Assembly (NCBI GenBank): GCA_014654115.1
Contig: JACWDO010000008.1
Coordinates: 1-38,520 of the forward strand
Length of the DNA stretch: 38,520 nt
Source of the DNA: Pelagibacterales bacterium SAG-MED17
GTDB lineage: Bacteria > Pseudomonadota > Alphaproteobacteria > Pelagibacterales > Pelagibacteraceae
Direction of reading: 5' to 3'
The translations under genes were made by a program, and so were the position numbers. Below, one piece after another: positions 27,928 through 36,598 of this stretch. Under the pieces are notes generated by a model. It did no database searches, had not been told where the DNA came from, and saw only the letters and a list, made by a program, of their open reading frames with translations. Numbering within the stretch: the first letter of the stretch is position 1; each line of letters begins with the position of its first letter.

Positions 27928-28710
27928 GTGATCCATAAAACAGCAATAGTTGATTCAAAAGCGAAGATTTCAGATAATGTTAATATAGGCCCTTTTTGCA
28001 TTGTTGGCCCAGACGTTGAAATAGGAACTAACTCAGTTTTACATTCGCATGTGAATATTGTTGGTAATACAAAAATAGGAGAGAATAACCAAATATATCC
28101 ATTCTCATCTATTGGAACTCCCCCTCAAGATCTAAAATATAAAGGTGAAAAAAATTCATTGCTGATTGGTAACAATAATAAGTTTAGAGAGTATGTAAAT
28201 ATAAATCCTGGAACAGAACAGGGAGGTGGTATAACAAGAATTGGAGATAACAATTTATTTATGGTTTATTGTCATGTAGCACACGACTGTTTGATATCAA
28301 ATGATATAGTTTTAGCTAATAACGTTCAAGTAGGTGGTCATGTTACCATTCAAGATAAGGCAATAGTTGGTGGAAGCTGTGCGATACATCAATTTTCAAG
28401 AATTGGGGAGTCATCGATGATAGGGGGAATGACTGGTGTTTTGAGTGATGTTATTCCATTTGGTTTATCAATGGGTAATAGAAATAATTTGATGGGGTTA
28501 AATCTTATTGGACTGAGAAGATCGAAAGTTTCAAATGATAATATAAAAAAAATACAATTGGCTTACAAGGATATATTTAAAACCAATAGTTTCAGAGATA
28601 ACATAGAAAGTCTTAACCCAGATTTAAAAAGAAATGAATTTGTAAAAATAATAATTAATTTTATTAATTCAGATAAAAAAAGACCAATATCTCTTCCACC
28701 AAATTTATAA
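27928..28710 (+). CDS. lpxA: UDP-N-acetylglucosamine O-acyltransferase LpxA
   Basis: First lipid A enzyme, a beta-helix trimer. Its N-terminus IHKTAIVDSKAKISDNVNIG and the loop IGTPPQDLKYKGE are diagnostic. The catalytic histidine sits in MVYCHVAHDC, and the C-terminal helical domain starts at MGLNLIGLRR. Length is 260 residues. The start is GTG at 27928, which the family alignment requires because no ATG lies near it. Its stop overlaps the lpxI ATG by one base. Confidence 0.96.
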   Translation: MIHKTAIVDSKAKISDNVNIGPFCIVGPDVEIGTNSVLHSHVNIVGNTKIGENNQIYPFSSIGTPPQDLKYKGEKNSLLIGNNNKFREYVNINPGTEQGGGITRIGDNNLFMVYCHVAHDCLISNDIVLANNVQVGGHVTIQDKAIVGGSCAIHQFSRIGESSMIGGMTGVLSDVIPFGLSMGNRNNLMGLNLIGLRRSKVSNDNIKKIQLAYKDIFKTNSFRDNIESLNPDLKRNEFVKIIINFINSDKKRPISLPPNL

Positions 28711-29501
28711 TGATAGGACTTTTTTTAGGAGAAAAAGATTTACCAATTCAAATACTAAAAAAAATTGAAAGAAAAAAGCTAGATCATTTTATTATAGATC
28801 TTACAAAAAATAACAAATTTAAAAAAAAAAAGAATAGTTTTTTCATAAATATCGGAAAATTTGGAAAAATATTAAAGCTTATTAAATCTAAAAAATGTAG
28901 GCAGGTTATATTTGCTGGAAACATTATTAAACCAAAAATATCAAAACTAAAACTAGATTTTAGAGGACTATTTTACATCCCCAGAATAGTTAAAGCATCC
29001 AAATTAGGCGATGCAGCAATACTAAAAGTTTTAATAAAAATTTTATCTGAAAATAAAATCAAAGTTATTAAATTAAATACCTTCAACCCAGAGTTAACAT
29101 TAAGGAAAGGAATTTATACAAAAATCAAACCAACTTTGTTAGAAAAAGAGGAAATGCTAAAAGGAATCAAAATATTAAAAAAAATAAATTCTTACAATCA
29201 CACACAAGCATTAATTATAAGAGACAATAAGGTTATTTCTCAAGAAACAAGAAAAGGCACAAAAGAAATGATAAAATCTATAGCTAAATCCAAAATAAAA
29301 AAAGGGATTCTAATAAAACTACCTAAAGCAAAACAAGATTTAAGGGTAGACTTACCCACAATAGGAATTGATACATTTAAAGATTGTAATAAAGTTGGAA
29401 TAAAGGGAGTTGTGGTCAAATCAAATCAAAATATTATATTAAATAAAGAAATCTCTATTAAATATGCCAATCAAAATAAACTCTTTCTAATTGCTATATG
29501 A
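28710..29501 (+). CDS. lpxI: UDP-2,3-diacylglucosamine pyrophosphatase LpxI
   Basis: Hydrolyses UDP-2,3-diacylglucosamine to lipid X; the alphaproteobacterial replacement for LpxH. The 263 residues start with IGLFLGEKDLP. The family core is visible as VIFAGNIIKPKIS, KLGDAAILKVL, and QDLRVDLPTIGIDT (about 209-222), the last matching the conserved DxRxDLPxIGxxT block. The position between lpxA and lpxB fits the pathway order exactly. It overlaps both neighbours (1 bp and 4 bp). Confidence 0.93.
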   Translation: MIGLFLGEKDLPIQILKKIERKKLDHFIIDLTKNNKFKKKKNSFFINIGKFGKILKLIKSKKCRQVIFAGNIIKPKISKLKLDFRGLFYIPRIVKASKLGDAAILKVLIKILSENKIKVIKLNTFNPELTLRKGIYTKIKPTLLEKEEMLKGIKILKKINSYNHTQALIIRDNKVISQETRKGTKEMIKSIAKSKIKKGILIKLPKAKQDLRVDLPTIGIDTFKDCNKVGIKGVVVKSNQNIILNKEISIKYANQNKLFLIAI

Positions 29502-30628
29502 AAAAAATTTTTGTTCTTACAGGTGAACCTTCGGGTGATAAACTAGCGTCAGAGGTAATATCACAAATAAAAACAAGAAGAACTGATTTAGAATTTTTAA
29601 GTGTCGGCGGAACAAATTTAGAAAAATTGGGTATAAAGACAATCTATGATCAAAAAGAGATAACATATATAGCTTTCACTGACATTATTTTAAATTTTTT
29701 CAAAATAAAACGTAAAATAAAAGATACCGTGAATGAGGTTTTGAAATTTAACCCAGATATTTTATTTAGTGTAGACAGCCCAGATTTCACATTAAGAGTA
29801 GCAAAACTAGTAAAAGAAAAAAATTCAAAAATAAAAATAATTCATTTTATTGCCCCTAAAGTTTGGGCATGGAGAGAAGGTAGAGTTAAGAAAATGAAGA
29901 AATTTTTAGACCATATTCTATTACTTTTTAAGTTTGAAAAAGAATATTTTGATAAAGAAAAACTAACTAATACTTTTGTGGGTCACCCTTTGTTAGATAA
30001 GAATATTGACGAAAATGTCCAAATAAATCAATTTTTAGATAAAAAAAATATTATTTCAATTTTTCCTGGCAGTAGAGTTTCAGAAATTAGTCACCATATG
30101 CCAATACTAATTAATTTTGTTAAAAAAATGAATATCAAGGATCCTGATTATAATTTCATATTTCATGCAACTGATAAAAATAAAGAACTTTTATCGAAAT
30201 ATATTTTAAATGAACAAATACAAAATATAGAAATTATTAGTGATGATAAGATTAAAACTGCAGTTTTAAAGAAATCGAACTTTGCGGTGGTAAAATCTGG
30301 AACTGTTTCGTTGGAAGTTTGTAAAATGAATGTACCTTCAATAATTATTTATAAGATGAATTTTATTAATTTTTATTTAGCAAAATTTTTATTAAATTTA
30401 AAATTTGTAAATATGGTTAATATTATTAATAATAAAGAAGTTATTCCAGAGTTAATTCAATCAGAATGTAATGCTGATGAAATATTTAAAAGTGTTTACT
30501 ATTTTCTTAAAAAACCAGATTTAATAGATAAACAAAAAGAAGAAATAAAAAAAACCCTTAAAACTTTGACTTCTCCAAGTTCTTCATCTGAGGAGGCGTC
30601 AAATATTATCTTATCTTATATTTCCTAG
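29498..30628 (+). CDS. lpxB: Lipid-A-disaccharide synthase
   Basis: GT-B glycosyltransferase joining lipid X to UDP-2,3-diacylglucosamine, the product and substrate of the upstream enzyme. Motifs are LTGEPSGDKLASEV (residues 6-19), FSVDSPDFTLRVAK, HFIAPKVWAWREGRVKKM, FVGHPLLD, and IFPGSRVSEISHH, then VKSGTVSLEV. Length is 376 residues. The gene ends the plus-strand block, and its last 18 bp overlap the 3' end of gltX on the opposite strand. Confidence 0.95.
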   Translation: MKKIFVLTGEPSGDKLASEVISQIKTRRTDLEFLSVGGTNLEKLGIKTIYDQKEITYIAFTDIILNFFKIKRKIKDTVNEVLKFNPDILFSVDSPDFTLRVAKLVKEKNSKIKIIHFIAPKVWAWREGRVKKMKKFLDHILLLFKFEKEYFDKEKLTNTFVGHPLLDKNIDENVQINQFLDKKNIISIFPGSRVSEISHHMPILINFVKKMNIKDPDYNFIFHATDKNKELLSKYILNEQIQNIEIISDDKIKTAVLKKSNFAVVKSGTVSLEVCKMNVPSIIIYKMNFINFYLAKFLLNLKFVNMVNIINNKEVIPELIQSECNADEIFKSVYYFLKKPDLIDKQKEEIKKTLKTLTSPSSSSEEASNIILSYIS

Positions 30629-32005
30629 TCTATTTATTACCTCGTCTTTTCCAAGAGATAAAATTATATCATATATTCCTGGACCAAATTTAGACCCAGT
30701 TAACATTATCCGTAATGGTTGGCCAACACCTTTGAAATTTGTATTATTTTTTTTTATTAACCCATTTATTATTTGTTCTAAATTTTCTCTATCAAAAACT
30801 TCTAATTCTGAAATCTTCTCTTTAAATAGATGTATTATTTTTTTTGCTTCATCGTTTATCAATTCTTTATCATTGTCATTATAAATAACTTTATCATTTA
30901 GTATGTATTTTGAATTATTAAATATATCCTCAAGTGTTTTTGCTTTATTTTTGAGAAATGTTAAAGAACTCTTTATAGTATTTTCTTTTTCTTCTTTAAT
31001 TTTATCTTTATAAATCTCACAATATTCTTTTAACTTTTTGTACAAAATATCTTCTTCACTATTTTTAATATAATACTCATTCATTGAAAGAATTCTGCTC
31101 ATATCAAGTTTTGAAGGTGATTTACCTATACCTTCTAGATTAAAAAGTTTTATACTTTCATCTAAGTTAAAAATTTCCTTGTCTTTATAAGACCATCCCA
31201 ACCTCAGAAGATAATTTCTAAGTGACTCAGGTAGAATTCCAATTTTTGAGAAATCTTCTAATGTTGAGGCATTGTCTCTTTTTGATAGCTTCTTCCCTTC
31301 TATTGTATGAATAAGGGGAATATGAGCAAATTGTGGAATATCCCATTCTAGTGCCTTATATATCTGTATTTGTTTAAATGTATTTATTTTATGATCATCT
31401 CCTCTAATAATATGAGTCATTTCCATATTATGATCATCAACTGATGCTGACAAATTGTATGTTGGAGTTTCATCATTTCTTAAAATAACAAAATCCTCAA
31501 TAGTGTTATTTTCAATCTCCACATTTCCTTGAACCAGGTCTTTTAGAACAGAAGTACCTTCTATTTTACTTTTAAATCTTATTACAGGCTTTATGTCTTT
31601 TGGCGCTTCATCCTCAGCAATTTCACGCCATTTTCGATTATAAACATATGGAATTTTTTTTTGTTTAGCTCTATTTTTTTGTTCTTCAATTTCTTCTGTG
31701 CTGCAATAGCACTTATAGGCATTTCCATTTTCTAATAACTTTTTAGCAATATTCACGTGTTCACTTATCTTTTTTGATTGAATATACTCTTCATCATCAT
31801 GTTCTATTCCCATCCATCTGAGAGAATTGATTATTTGAATTTTGTGTTCTTCTTTGGATCTTTCTTTATCAGTATCTTCTATTCTTAAATAAAATTTACC
31901 CATTTTATTTTTTGAATATAACCAATTAAATAGCGCTGTTCTCACCCCACCAATATGAAGAGGACCTGTAGGAGAAGGAGCAAATCTAGTTGCTACTTTT
32001 TTCAT
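30611..32005 (-). CDS. gltX: Glutamyl-tRNA synthetase
   Basis: Class I synthetase charging tRNA-Glu and possibly, as in many Alphaproteobacteria, tRNA-Gln for later amidation. It starts RFAPSPTGPLHIGGVRTALF with the HIGH-type motif HIGG (17-20); RIEDTD follows at 41-46. The KMSKS-type motif is KLSKR (239-243). A CYC pair at 99-101 lies in the region of the zinc-binding insert. The 464 residues include the C-terminal helical anticodon-binding domain. It is the last gene of the minus-strand block, 19 bp after lexA, with which it is probably co-transcribed. Confidence 0.96.
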   Translation of the reverse strand: MKKVATRFAPSPTGPLHIGGVRTALFNWLYSKNKMGKFYLRIEDTDKERSKEEHKIQIINSLRWMGIEHDDEEYIQSKKISEHVNIAKKLLENGNAYKCYCSTEEIEEQKNRAKQKKIPYVYNRKWREIAEDEAPKDIKPVIRFKSKIEGTSVLKDLVQGNVEIENNTIEDFVILRNDETPTYNLSASVDDHNMEMTHIIRGDDHKINTFKQIQIYKALEWDIPQFAHIPLIHTIEGKKLSKRDNASTLEDFSKIGILPESLRNYLLRLGWSYKDKEIFNLDESIKLFNLEGIGKSPSKLDMSRILSMNEYYIKNSEEDILYKKLKEYCEIYKDKIKEEKENTIKSSLTFLKNKAKTLEDIFNNSKYILNDKVIYNDNDKELINDEAKKIIHLFKEKISELEVFDRENLEQIINGLIKKNNTNFKGVGQPLRIMLTGSKFGPGIYDIILSLGKDEVINRLGNIR

Positions 32006-32024
32006 GAGATTTATTTAGACTATT

Positions 32025-32708
32025 TTATTGAAAGTTTCTATATAAAGATACAAGAATTCCTTGAACTTTTACTCTGTCTGGACCAAAAATTTTTGTTTCG
32101 TAGTTTCTATTTGCACTTTCCAATGCAATAGTCTTGCCTTTTCTTCTAATTCTTTTCAACATAGCTTCATGATCATCAATTAAAGCTACTACGATTTTGC
32201 CATTGTCTGCTGTATCTGATTTCTTTACAATTACAGTATCACCATCATTAATTCCAGCTTCTATCATAGAGTCTCCTTGCACCTTTAGTCCAAAAAATTC
32301 TCCATCTTTCTCAATATTTGCAGGTAGCGGAATTCTTGAAACTTCATTCTGTATAGCTTCAACTGGTGTACCTGCAGCAATCTTTCCTAGTACCGGAATT
32401 TCTGTATCGTTAGACCTATTTAAATTTTCTTCATCTAATCCTCCTTTAATAACACTTGGAGAAAAACTATTATAAATATCGTTTGCAGATGCAGTTTCAG
32501 GTAATTTAATTACCTCTAATGCTCTCGCTTTATGTGCTAATCTTTTAATGAAACCTCTTTCCTCTAATGCACTAATCAATCTGTGAATTCCAGATTTTGA
32601 TTTTAGACTTAAGGATTCTTTCATTTCTTCATAAGAAGGGGACACACCCGTAGATCTCAACTTTTTGTTGATAAATAAGAGCAGATTTTTTTGTTTTTTA
32701 GTTAGCAT
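32025..32708 (-). CDS. lexA: LexA repressor (SOS response)
   Basis: Represses DNA-damage genes and self-cleaves when RecA is activated. An N-terminal winged helix (1-65: LTKKQKNLLLFI, SPSYEEMKESLSLKSKSGIHRLI, ALEERGFIKRL) is followed by the cleavage site Ala112-Gly113 in GKIAAGTP. The catalytic dyad is Ser147 (GDSMIEAG) and Lys185 (EAMLKRI). I place the start at ATG 32708 (227 residues), which matches the family N-terminus MLTxKQ. An upstream in-frame ATG at 32726 adds six residues but lies only 4 bp from the operator. The operator is directly upstream, so the gene should be autoregulated. Confidence 0.96.
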   Translation of the reverse strand: MLTKKQKNLLLFINKKLRSTGVSPSYEEMKESLSLKSKSGIHRLISALEERGFIKRLAHKARALEVIKLPETASANDIYNSFSPSVIKGGLDEENLNRSNDTEIPVLGKIAAGTPVEAIQNEVSRIPLPANIEKDGEFFGLKVQGDSMIEAGINDGDTVIVKKSDTADNGKIVVALIDDHEAMLKRIRRKGKTIALESANRNYETKIFGPDRVKVQGILVSLYRNFQ

Positions 32709-32730
32709 AGAACAAATTAAGTACATCTAT

Positions 32731-32745
32731 GTTCTATAAAAGTTC
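32731..32745 (-). promoter_or_regulatory. LexA box (GTTC-N7-GTTC) at the lexA promoter
   Basis: GTTC at 32731-32734 and GTTC at 32742-32745, spaced by seven bases, match exactly the alphaproteobacterial SOS operator (a direct repeat; it reads GAAC-N7-GAAC along lexA). It lies 23-37 bp before the lexA ATG. A candidate promoter on the minus strand (TTGTAT about 32757-32752, TATAGA about 32736-32731) would be covered by the operator. Confidence 0.85.
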
Positions 32746-32791
32746 TTTAATTTATACAACAGCTAAAAAATAAGCTATATCTAAGAAATCT

Positions 32792-33583
32792 CTATAAAAG
32801 AGAAAAAATATTATTGTTTTTTAAATCTTTTAAAAGTGATTCACCAATTAAAAAAGTACTTATTGAAGTCCTGTTATTAATATCAAGCAATTCCTCTTTT
32901 GTTTTCAAGCCGCTTTCAGAAATTAAAGGAGAGGGGTGTTTTGATACGATATTGTATATATCATAAGTTGTATTTATCTCAGTTTTAAGCGTTTTTAGGT
33001 TTCTGTTATTTATACCAATTAAAGCATCGTGATATTTTATTGATTTTTCCGCCTCCTCAACTGTATGAACTTCAACAATTACACTCATATTAAACTTTAA
33101 AGCTTCCTCGTAAATTTCATCAGCAGTTCTCTCAGAAATACCAGCTAATATAATTAGTATTGCATCAGCGCCATAACTTTTAGCTAAAGGTACTTGAAAT
33201 TTATCAACGAAAAAGTCTTTACAAAGCACCGGTAATTCAATTTTTTTTTTAATTTCAGAAATATGGGTTAAATTTCCTAAAAAAAAATCTTCTTCAGTTA
33301 ATACAGACAGACAAGTAACATTCTTGGAGTTATATATGTCAGCGATTTTTACTGGATCGAAGTCTTGTATTATTATACCTGCTGAAGGACTCGCTTTTTT
33401 TATTTCAGCAATTACGGATATTTTATTTTTTGAATTATTTTTTTGTATTTTCTTTTTGAAATCAAAAAAAATATCTTTCTCACTAATTGTGTCCAACAAA
33501 CTTTTAATATCAATTTCAAATTTTAATTTTTCAATTTTAATTTTTTTTAGATCAGTTATTTTTTGAAGAATATTTTCAGACAT
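32792..33583 (-). CDS. trpC: Indole-3-glycerol phosphate synthase
   Basis: Closes the indole ring in tryptophan synthesis, from carboxyphenylaminodeoxyribulose phosphate to indole-3-glycerol phosphate. It is a TIM barrel of 263 residues. Family motifs are VIAEIKKASPSAGII, VLTEEDFFLGN, PVLCKDFFVDKFQV, IGINNRNLKTL and SESGLKTKEEL. It is the single-function form with no TrpF fused. It overlaps trpD by 8 bp and is the last gene of the ppiD-trpEGDC run; lexA has its own promoter 83 bp further on. Confidence 0.96.
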   Translation of the reverse strand: MSENILQKITDLKKIKIEKLKFEIDIKSLLDTISEKDIFFDFKKKIQKNNSKNKISVIAEIKKASPSAGIIIQDFDPVKIADIYNSKNVTCLSVLTEEDFFLGNLTHISEIKKKIELPVLCKDFFVDKFQVPLAKSYGADAILIILAGISERTADEIYEEALKFNMSVIVEVHTVEEAEKSIKYHDALIGINNRNLKTLKTEINTTYDIYNIVSKHPSPLISESGLKTKEELLDINNRTSISTFLIGESLLKDLKNNNIFSLL

Positions 33584-34568
33584 TTTGTATATTTTTTATA
33601 AATTTGAATGCAGCTCCAGACTTAATAAAACCTCTAGTATAATTATAAGCTATTTTAAAATCTTCATATTTTTCAGAAACCATTAATCCCGCTGCAGCGT
33701 TAAGACATACAGCTTTTGAAAAATCATTATCTTCACCTTGAAAAATATTTAAAATTTTATCAGAATTAAATTTAGCATCATCACCAACTAAATTTTCAAA
33801 TTTATCAGCATTAACATTTAATTCAATTGGATCAATTATAAACTCAGAGATTTCATTATTTTTTAATTGCACAACATTAGTTTTAGCGTAAGGCGATATT
33901 TCATCTAGACCATCCTCACTATTTACAATCCACGCAAATTTTAAATTTAGATTTTTAAGCGCATTTGCAAAAACTTTTAGAAGTTTACTATCAAAAACAC
34001 CAATTACCTGCCTTTCAACAAGTGCTGGGCTGCTTAATGGACCTATCATGTTAAAAATCGTCCTTTTTCCTATTTTTTTTCTAGTTGGACCAACATATTT
34101 CATCGCTGAATGGTAATTTGGAGCGAACATAAATCCAAAATTATTATTTTTAATTTGCTCTTCGATTTGATTTGGTTCTAAGCTTATATTTATATTTAAA
34201 GCTTCCAAAACATCAGCTGACCCACATTTTGATGAAACTGCTTTATTTCCATGTTTTGCAACTTTTACACCCATACTCGCTAATAACAAAGCTGAAGCAG
34301 TTGAAATATTTAAAGTATCTTTTCCATCTCCACCAGTACCGCATGTATCAATACAATCTTCAACTTTTACTCTTTTAGATTTGTCTCTTAATACATATAC
34401 ACCTCCAGCTATCTCGTCCGACACTTCACCTTTTTCTGTCAGTAAAGTTAAAAAATCATAAATTTGTTGATCACTAGCCTCACCATTCATTAAAATCTTA
34501 AATGCATTTTTACTTTCATCAAAATTTAAATTAATTTTATTTCTTAGTTTGACTAAAAATTTTTCCAT
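33576..34568 (-). CDS. trpD: Anthranilate phosphoribosyltransferase
   Basis: Transfers phosphoribosyl from PRPP to anthranilate. The PRPP-binding glycine loop is CGTGGDGKDTLNIST (76-90). KHGNKAVSSKCGSADVLEAL and the anthranilate-site region FMFAPNYHSAMKYVGPTRK are also seen. The protein has 330 residues, full length and not fused to TrpG. Only 2 bp separate it from trpG upstream. Confidence 0.96.
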   Translation of the reverse strand: MEKFLVKLRNKINLNFDESKNAFKILMNGEASDQQIYDFLTLLTEKGEVSDEIAGGVYVLRDKSKRVKVEDCIDTCGTGGDGKDTLNISTASALLLASMGVKVAKHGNKAVSSKCGSADVLEALNINISLEPNQIEEQIKNNNFGFMFAPNYHSAMKYVGPTRKKIGKRTIFNMIGPLSSPALVERQVIGVFDSKLLKVFANALKNLNLKFAWIVNSEDGLDEISPYAKTNVVQLKNNEISEFIIDPIELNVNADKFENLVGDDAKFNSDKILNIFQGEDNDFSKAVCLNAAAGLMVSEKYEDFKIAYNYTRGFIKSGAAFKFIKNIQNV

Positions 34569-34570
34569 AT

Positions 34571-35134
34571 TTATTCTTTTACAAAGTTCTTTAAAATTTT
34601 TAAACCATATTTTGTTTTGATACTTTCGGGATGAAATTGAACTCCATGTATTTTGTATTTTTTATGCATAACTCCCATTATAGTCCCATCAGAAGTACTA
34701 GATGTAATTTTTAATTCTTTAGATAAAGATTTTTTATCAATTACTAAGCTATGATATCTGGTAGCTGAGAAATTGCTTGGTAAATTATTTAAAATACCAA
34801 TTTTCTTATTTACAATATTGCTTGTCTTTCCATGCACAAGTTCTTTAGCTTGAATAATTTTAGAACCAAATATTTGACCAATAATTTGATGACCTAAGCA
34901 AACCCCAAGAATTGGAATTTTTTTATACAATTTTTTTACAATTTTTAAACAATTTCCTGATTGATTAGGATTTCCAGGACCAGGGGATATTACAATTTTA
35001 TTATATCCTTTTTTTAAAATATAATGATGATCCACTTTATTGTTTCTTAAAACATCTACTTTAGCAAAGGATGAAAGATAGTGATATAAATTAAATGTAA
35101 AACTATCGTAATTATCAATTAAAATTATTTTCAT
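34571..35134 (-). CDS. trpG: Anthranilate synthase component II (glutamine amidotransferase)
   Basis: Supplies ammonia from glutamine to TrpE. Class I glutamine amidotransferase of 187 residues with oxyanion motif SPGPGNP (50-56), nucleophile Cys79 in GVCLGHQ, and His168/Glu170 in FHPES. It may also serve the folate pathway (PabA role), as is common when only one copy exists; that cannot be decided here. It lies 5 bp downstream of trpE. Confidence 0.95.
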   Translation of the reverse strand: MKIILIDNYDSFTFNLYHYLSSFAKVDVLRNNKVDHHYILKKGYNKIVISPGPGNPNQSGNCLKIVKKLYKKIPILGVCLGHQIIGQIFGSKIIQAKELVHGKTSNIVNKKIGILNNLPSNFSATRYHSLVIDKKSLSKELKITSSTSDGTIMGVMHKKYKIHGVQFHPESIKTKYGLKILKNFVKE

Positions 35135-35139
35135 TTTCT

Positions 35140-36598
35140 TTATTCCAAAGCCTTGATTAAAGCTTTAGCTTTGTTTACAGTTTCATTAAATTCATTAATT
35201 GGTTTACTATCTGCAACAATTCCTGCGCCAGACTGTACATAAAATTTTTTATTTTTTGAAATTGCCGTTCTTAGTGCGATGCAAGTATCGAAATCACCAT
35301 TTGCAGAAAAATAACCAATTCCTCCAGCATAAACCTTTCTTCTTGTCGTCTCTAATTCATCTATAATCTCCATAGCTCTTATTTTGGGTGCACCTGATAC
35401 TGTTCCAGCGGGAAAGCCAGCTAATAAAGTATCAAATTTACCGAATTTTTTATTGAATACACCCTCAACATTAGAGACTATGTGCATTACATGAGAATAT
35501 CGCTCTATCTTAAAACTTTCGGTGACTTTAACAGAGTTAATCTTTGAAACTTTTCCAGCATCATTTCTACCAAGGTCAAGCAGCATTAAGTGTTCAGAAA
35601 GCTCTTTTTTATCTTTTAAAAGATCCTTTTCATAAAATTTATCTTCTTTTTTATTTTTACCTCTTGGCCTTGTACCAGCAATAGGTCTTACAGTTATCTT
35701 ATTATCTCTAAGTCTCACAAGTATTTCAGGACTTGCACCTATTATTTGAAAATCTTTAAAGTTAAAAAAATACATGAAAGGGGAAGGGTTTGTAATTCTT
35801 AATTTTTTATAAATATCTAGAGGTTCTTTATTAAGAGCAGTTTCAAATCTTTGACTTAGGACAACTTGAAAAATATCTCCTATTTTAATGTAATTCTTTG
35901 CTTTAGAAACATTGCTAAGAAATTTCTTTTTTGAGATATTTGATTTAATTTTTGGTTTTGGGAACCGAGTTTTTGACTGATTTATTTTGTTACTATAGTT
36001 TGCTAAAAAAATCATTTCTTCTATTTCTTTTTGTATTTGGTCATACTTAGCTTGATAATTTTTAATTTTTTCATCTAAAAAACAATTAACTATGAAAAAT
36101 AATTTTTTTTCTGCATTATCAAAAACTACAAGATTTTTTGGTCTCAAAATTCTTGCATCAGGAATTTTAAGATCATTTTTTGTACTATTAGGAATTTTCT
36201 CAATATATCTTATTGTATCATAAGAGAAATACCCTGATATAATTGAACTTATCGGCGGCAATTCTTTTGGTATTTTAAAATTAAAATTTTCAATTATTTT
36301 TTCAATATTGTCTTTTGGAGTTCCTCTTAATTTTTTTCTTTTATTTTCATAATCTAAAACACAGTTATTATTATTAAATTCCCAAATTTTATCAGGATTT
36401 TTACCAAAAATTGTATATCTGCCTTTTATGAAACCTTTTTCAACAGACTCGAATACAAAGCTATTTCTTACGTTTAAAAAGTTATTAATTAAATTTTCTA
36501 TTTCATTTATGCCATTTGATTTAATCGAATGGTAAAGAACTTGATTTATCTTTTTTTTTATGATTTTGCTTGAATAATTTTAGACTAATATTCAACAT
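35140..36598 (-). CDS. trpE: Anthranilate synthase component I, frameshifted at an A9 run
   Basis: Converts chorismate to anthranilate with TrpG. The chorismate-binding core is complete: QRFETALNKEP, MYFFNFKDFQIIGASPEILV, RPIAGTRPRG, HLMLLDLGRND, GTVSGAPKIRAM, GGIGYFSANGD, IALRTA and GAGIVADS. The frame of this core is open upstream to 36579 and includes typical TrpE N-terminal sequence (NQVLYHSI, SFVFESVEKG, GRYTIFGKNPDKIW) but no ATG or GTG; its first conventional start would be an internal TTG at 36261. The expected start, ATG 36598, overlaps the ppiD stop (TAATG) but is in another frame. Removing one A from the run at 36551-36559 joins the frames as M-LNISLKLFKQNHKKK-INQV and gives 485 residues, normal for TrpE. 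Confidence 0.88.

Noticed and set aside
32710..32734. GAAC (32710-32713) and GTTC (32731-32734) as a second LexA palindrome
   Set aside because: The 17-base spacing does not match any LexA operator type I know. The GTTC at 32731 already belongs to a perfect GTTC-N7-GTTC box.
36259..36261. TTG at 36261 as the trpE start
   Set aside because: It lies inside conserved TrpE sequence (LPPISSIISGYFSYDTIR); clear TrpE N-terminal domain sequence continues upstream in the same frame to 36579.
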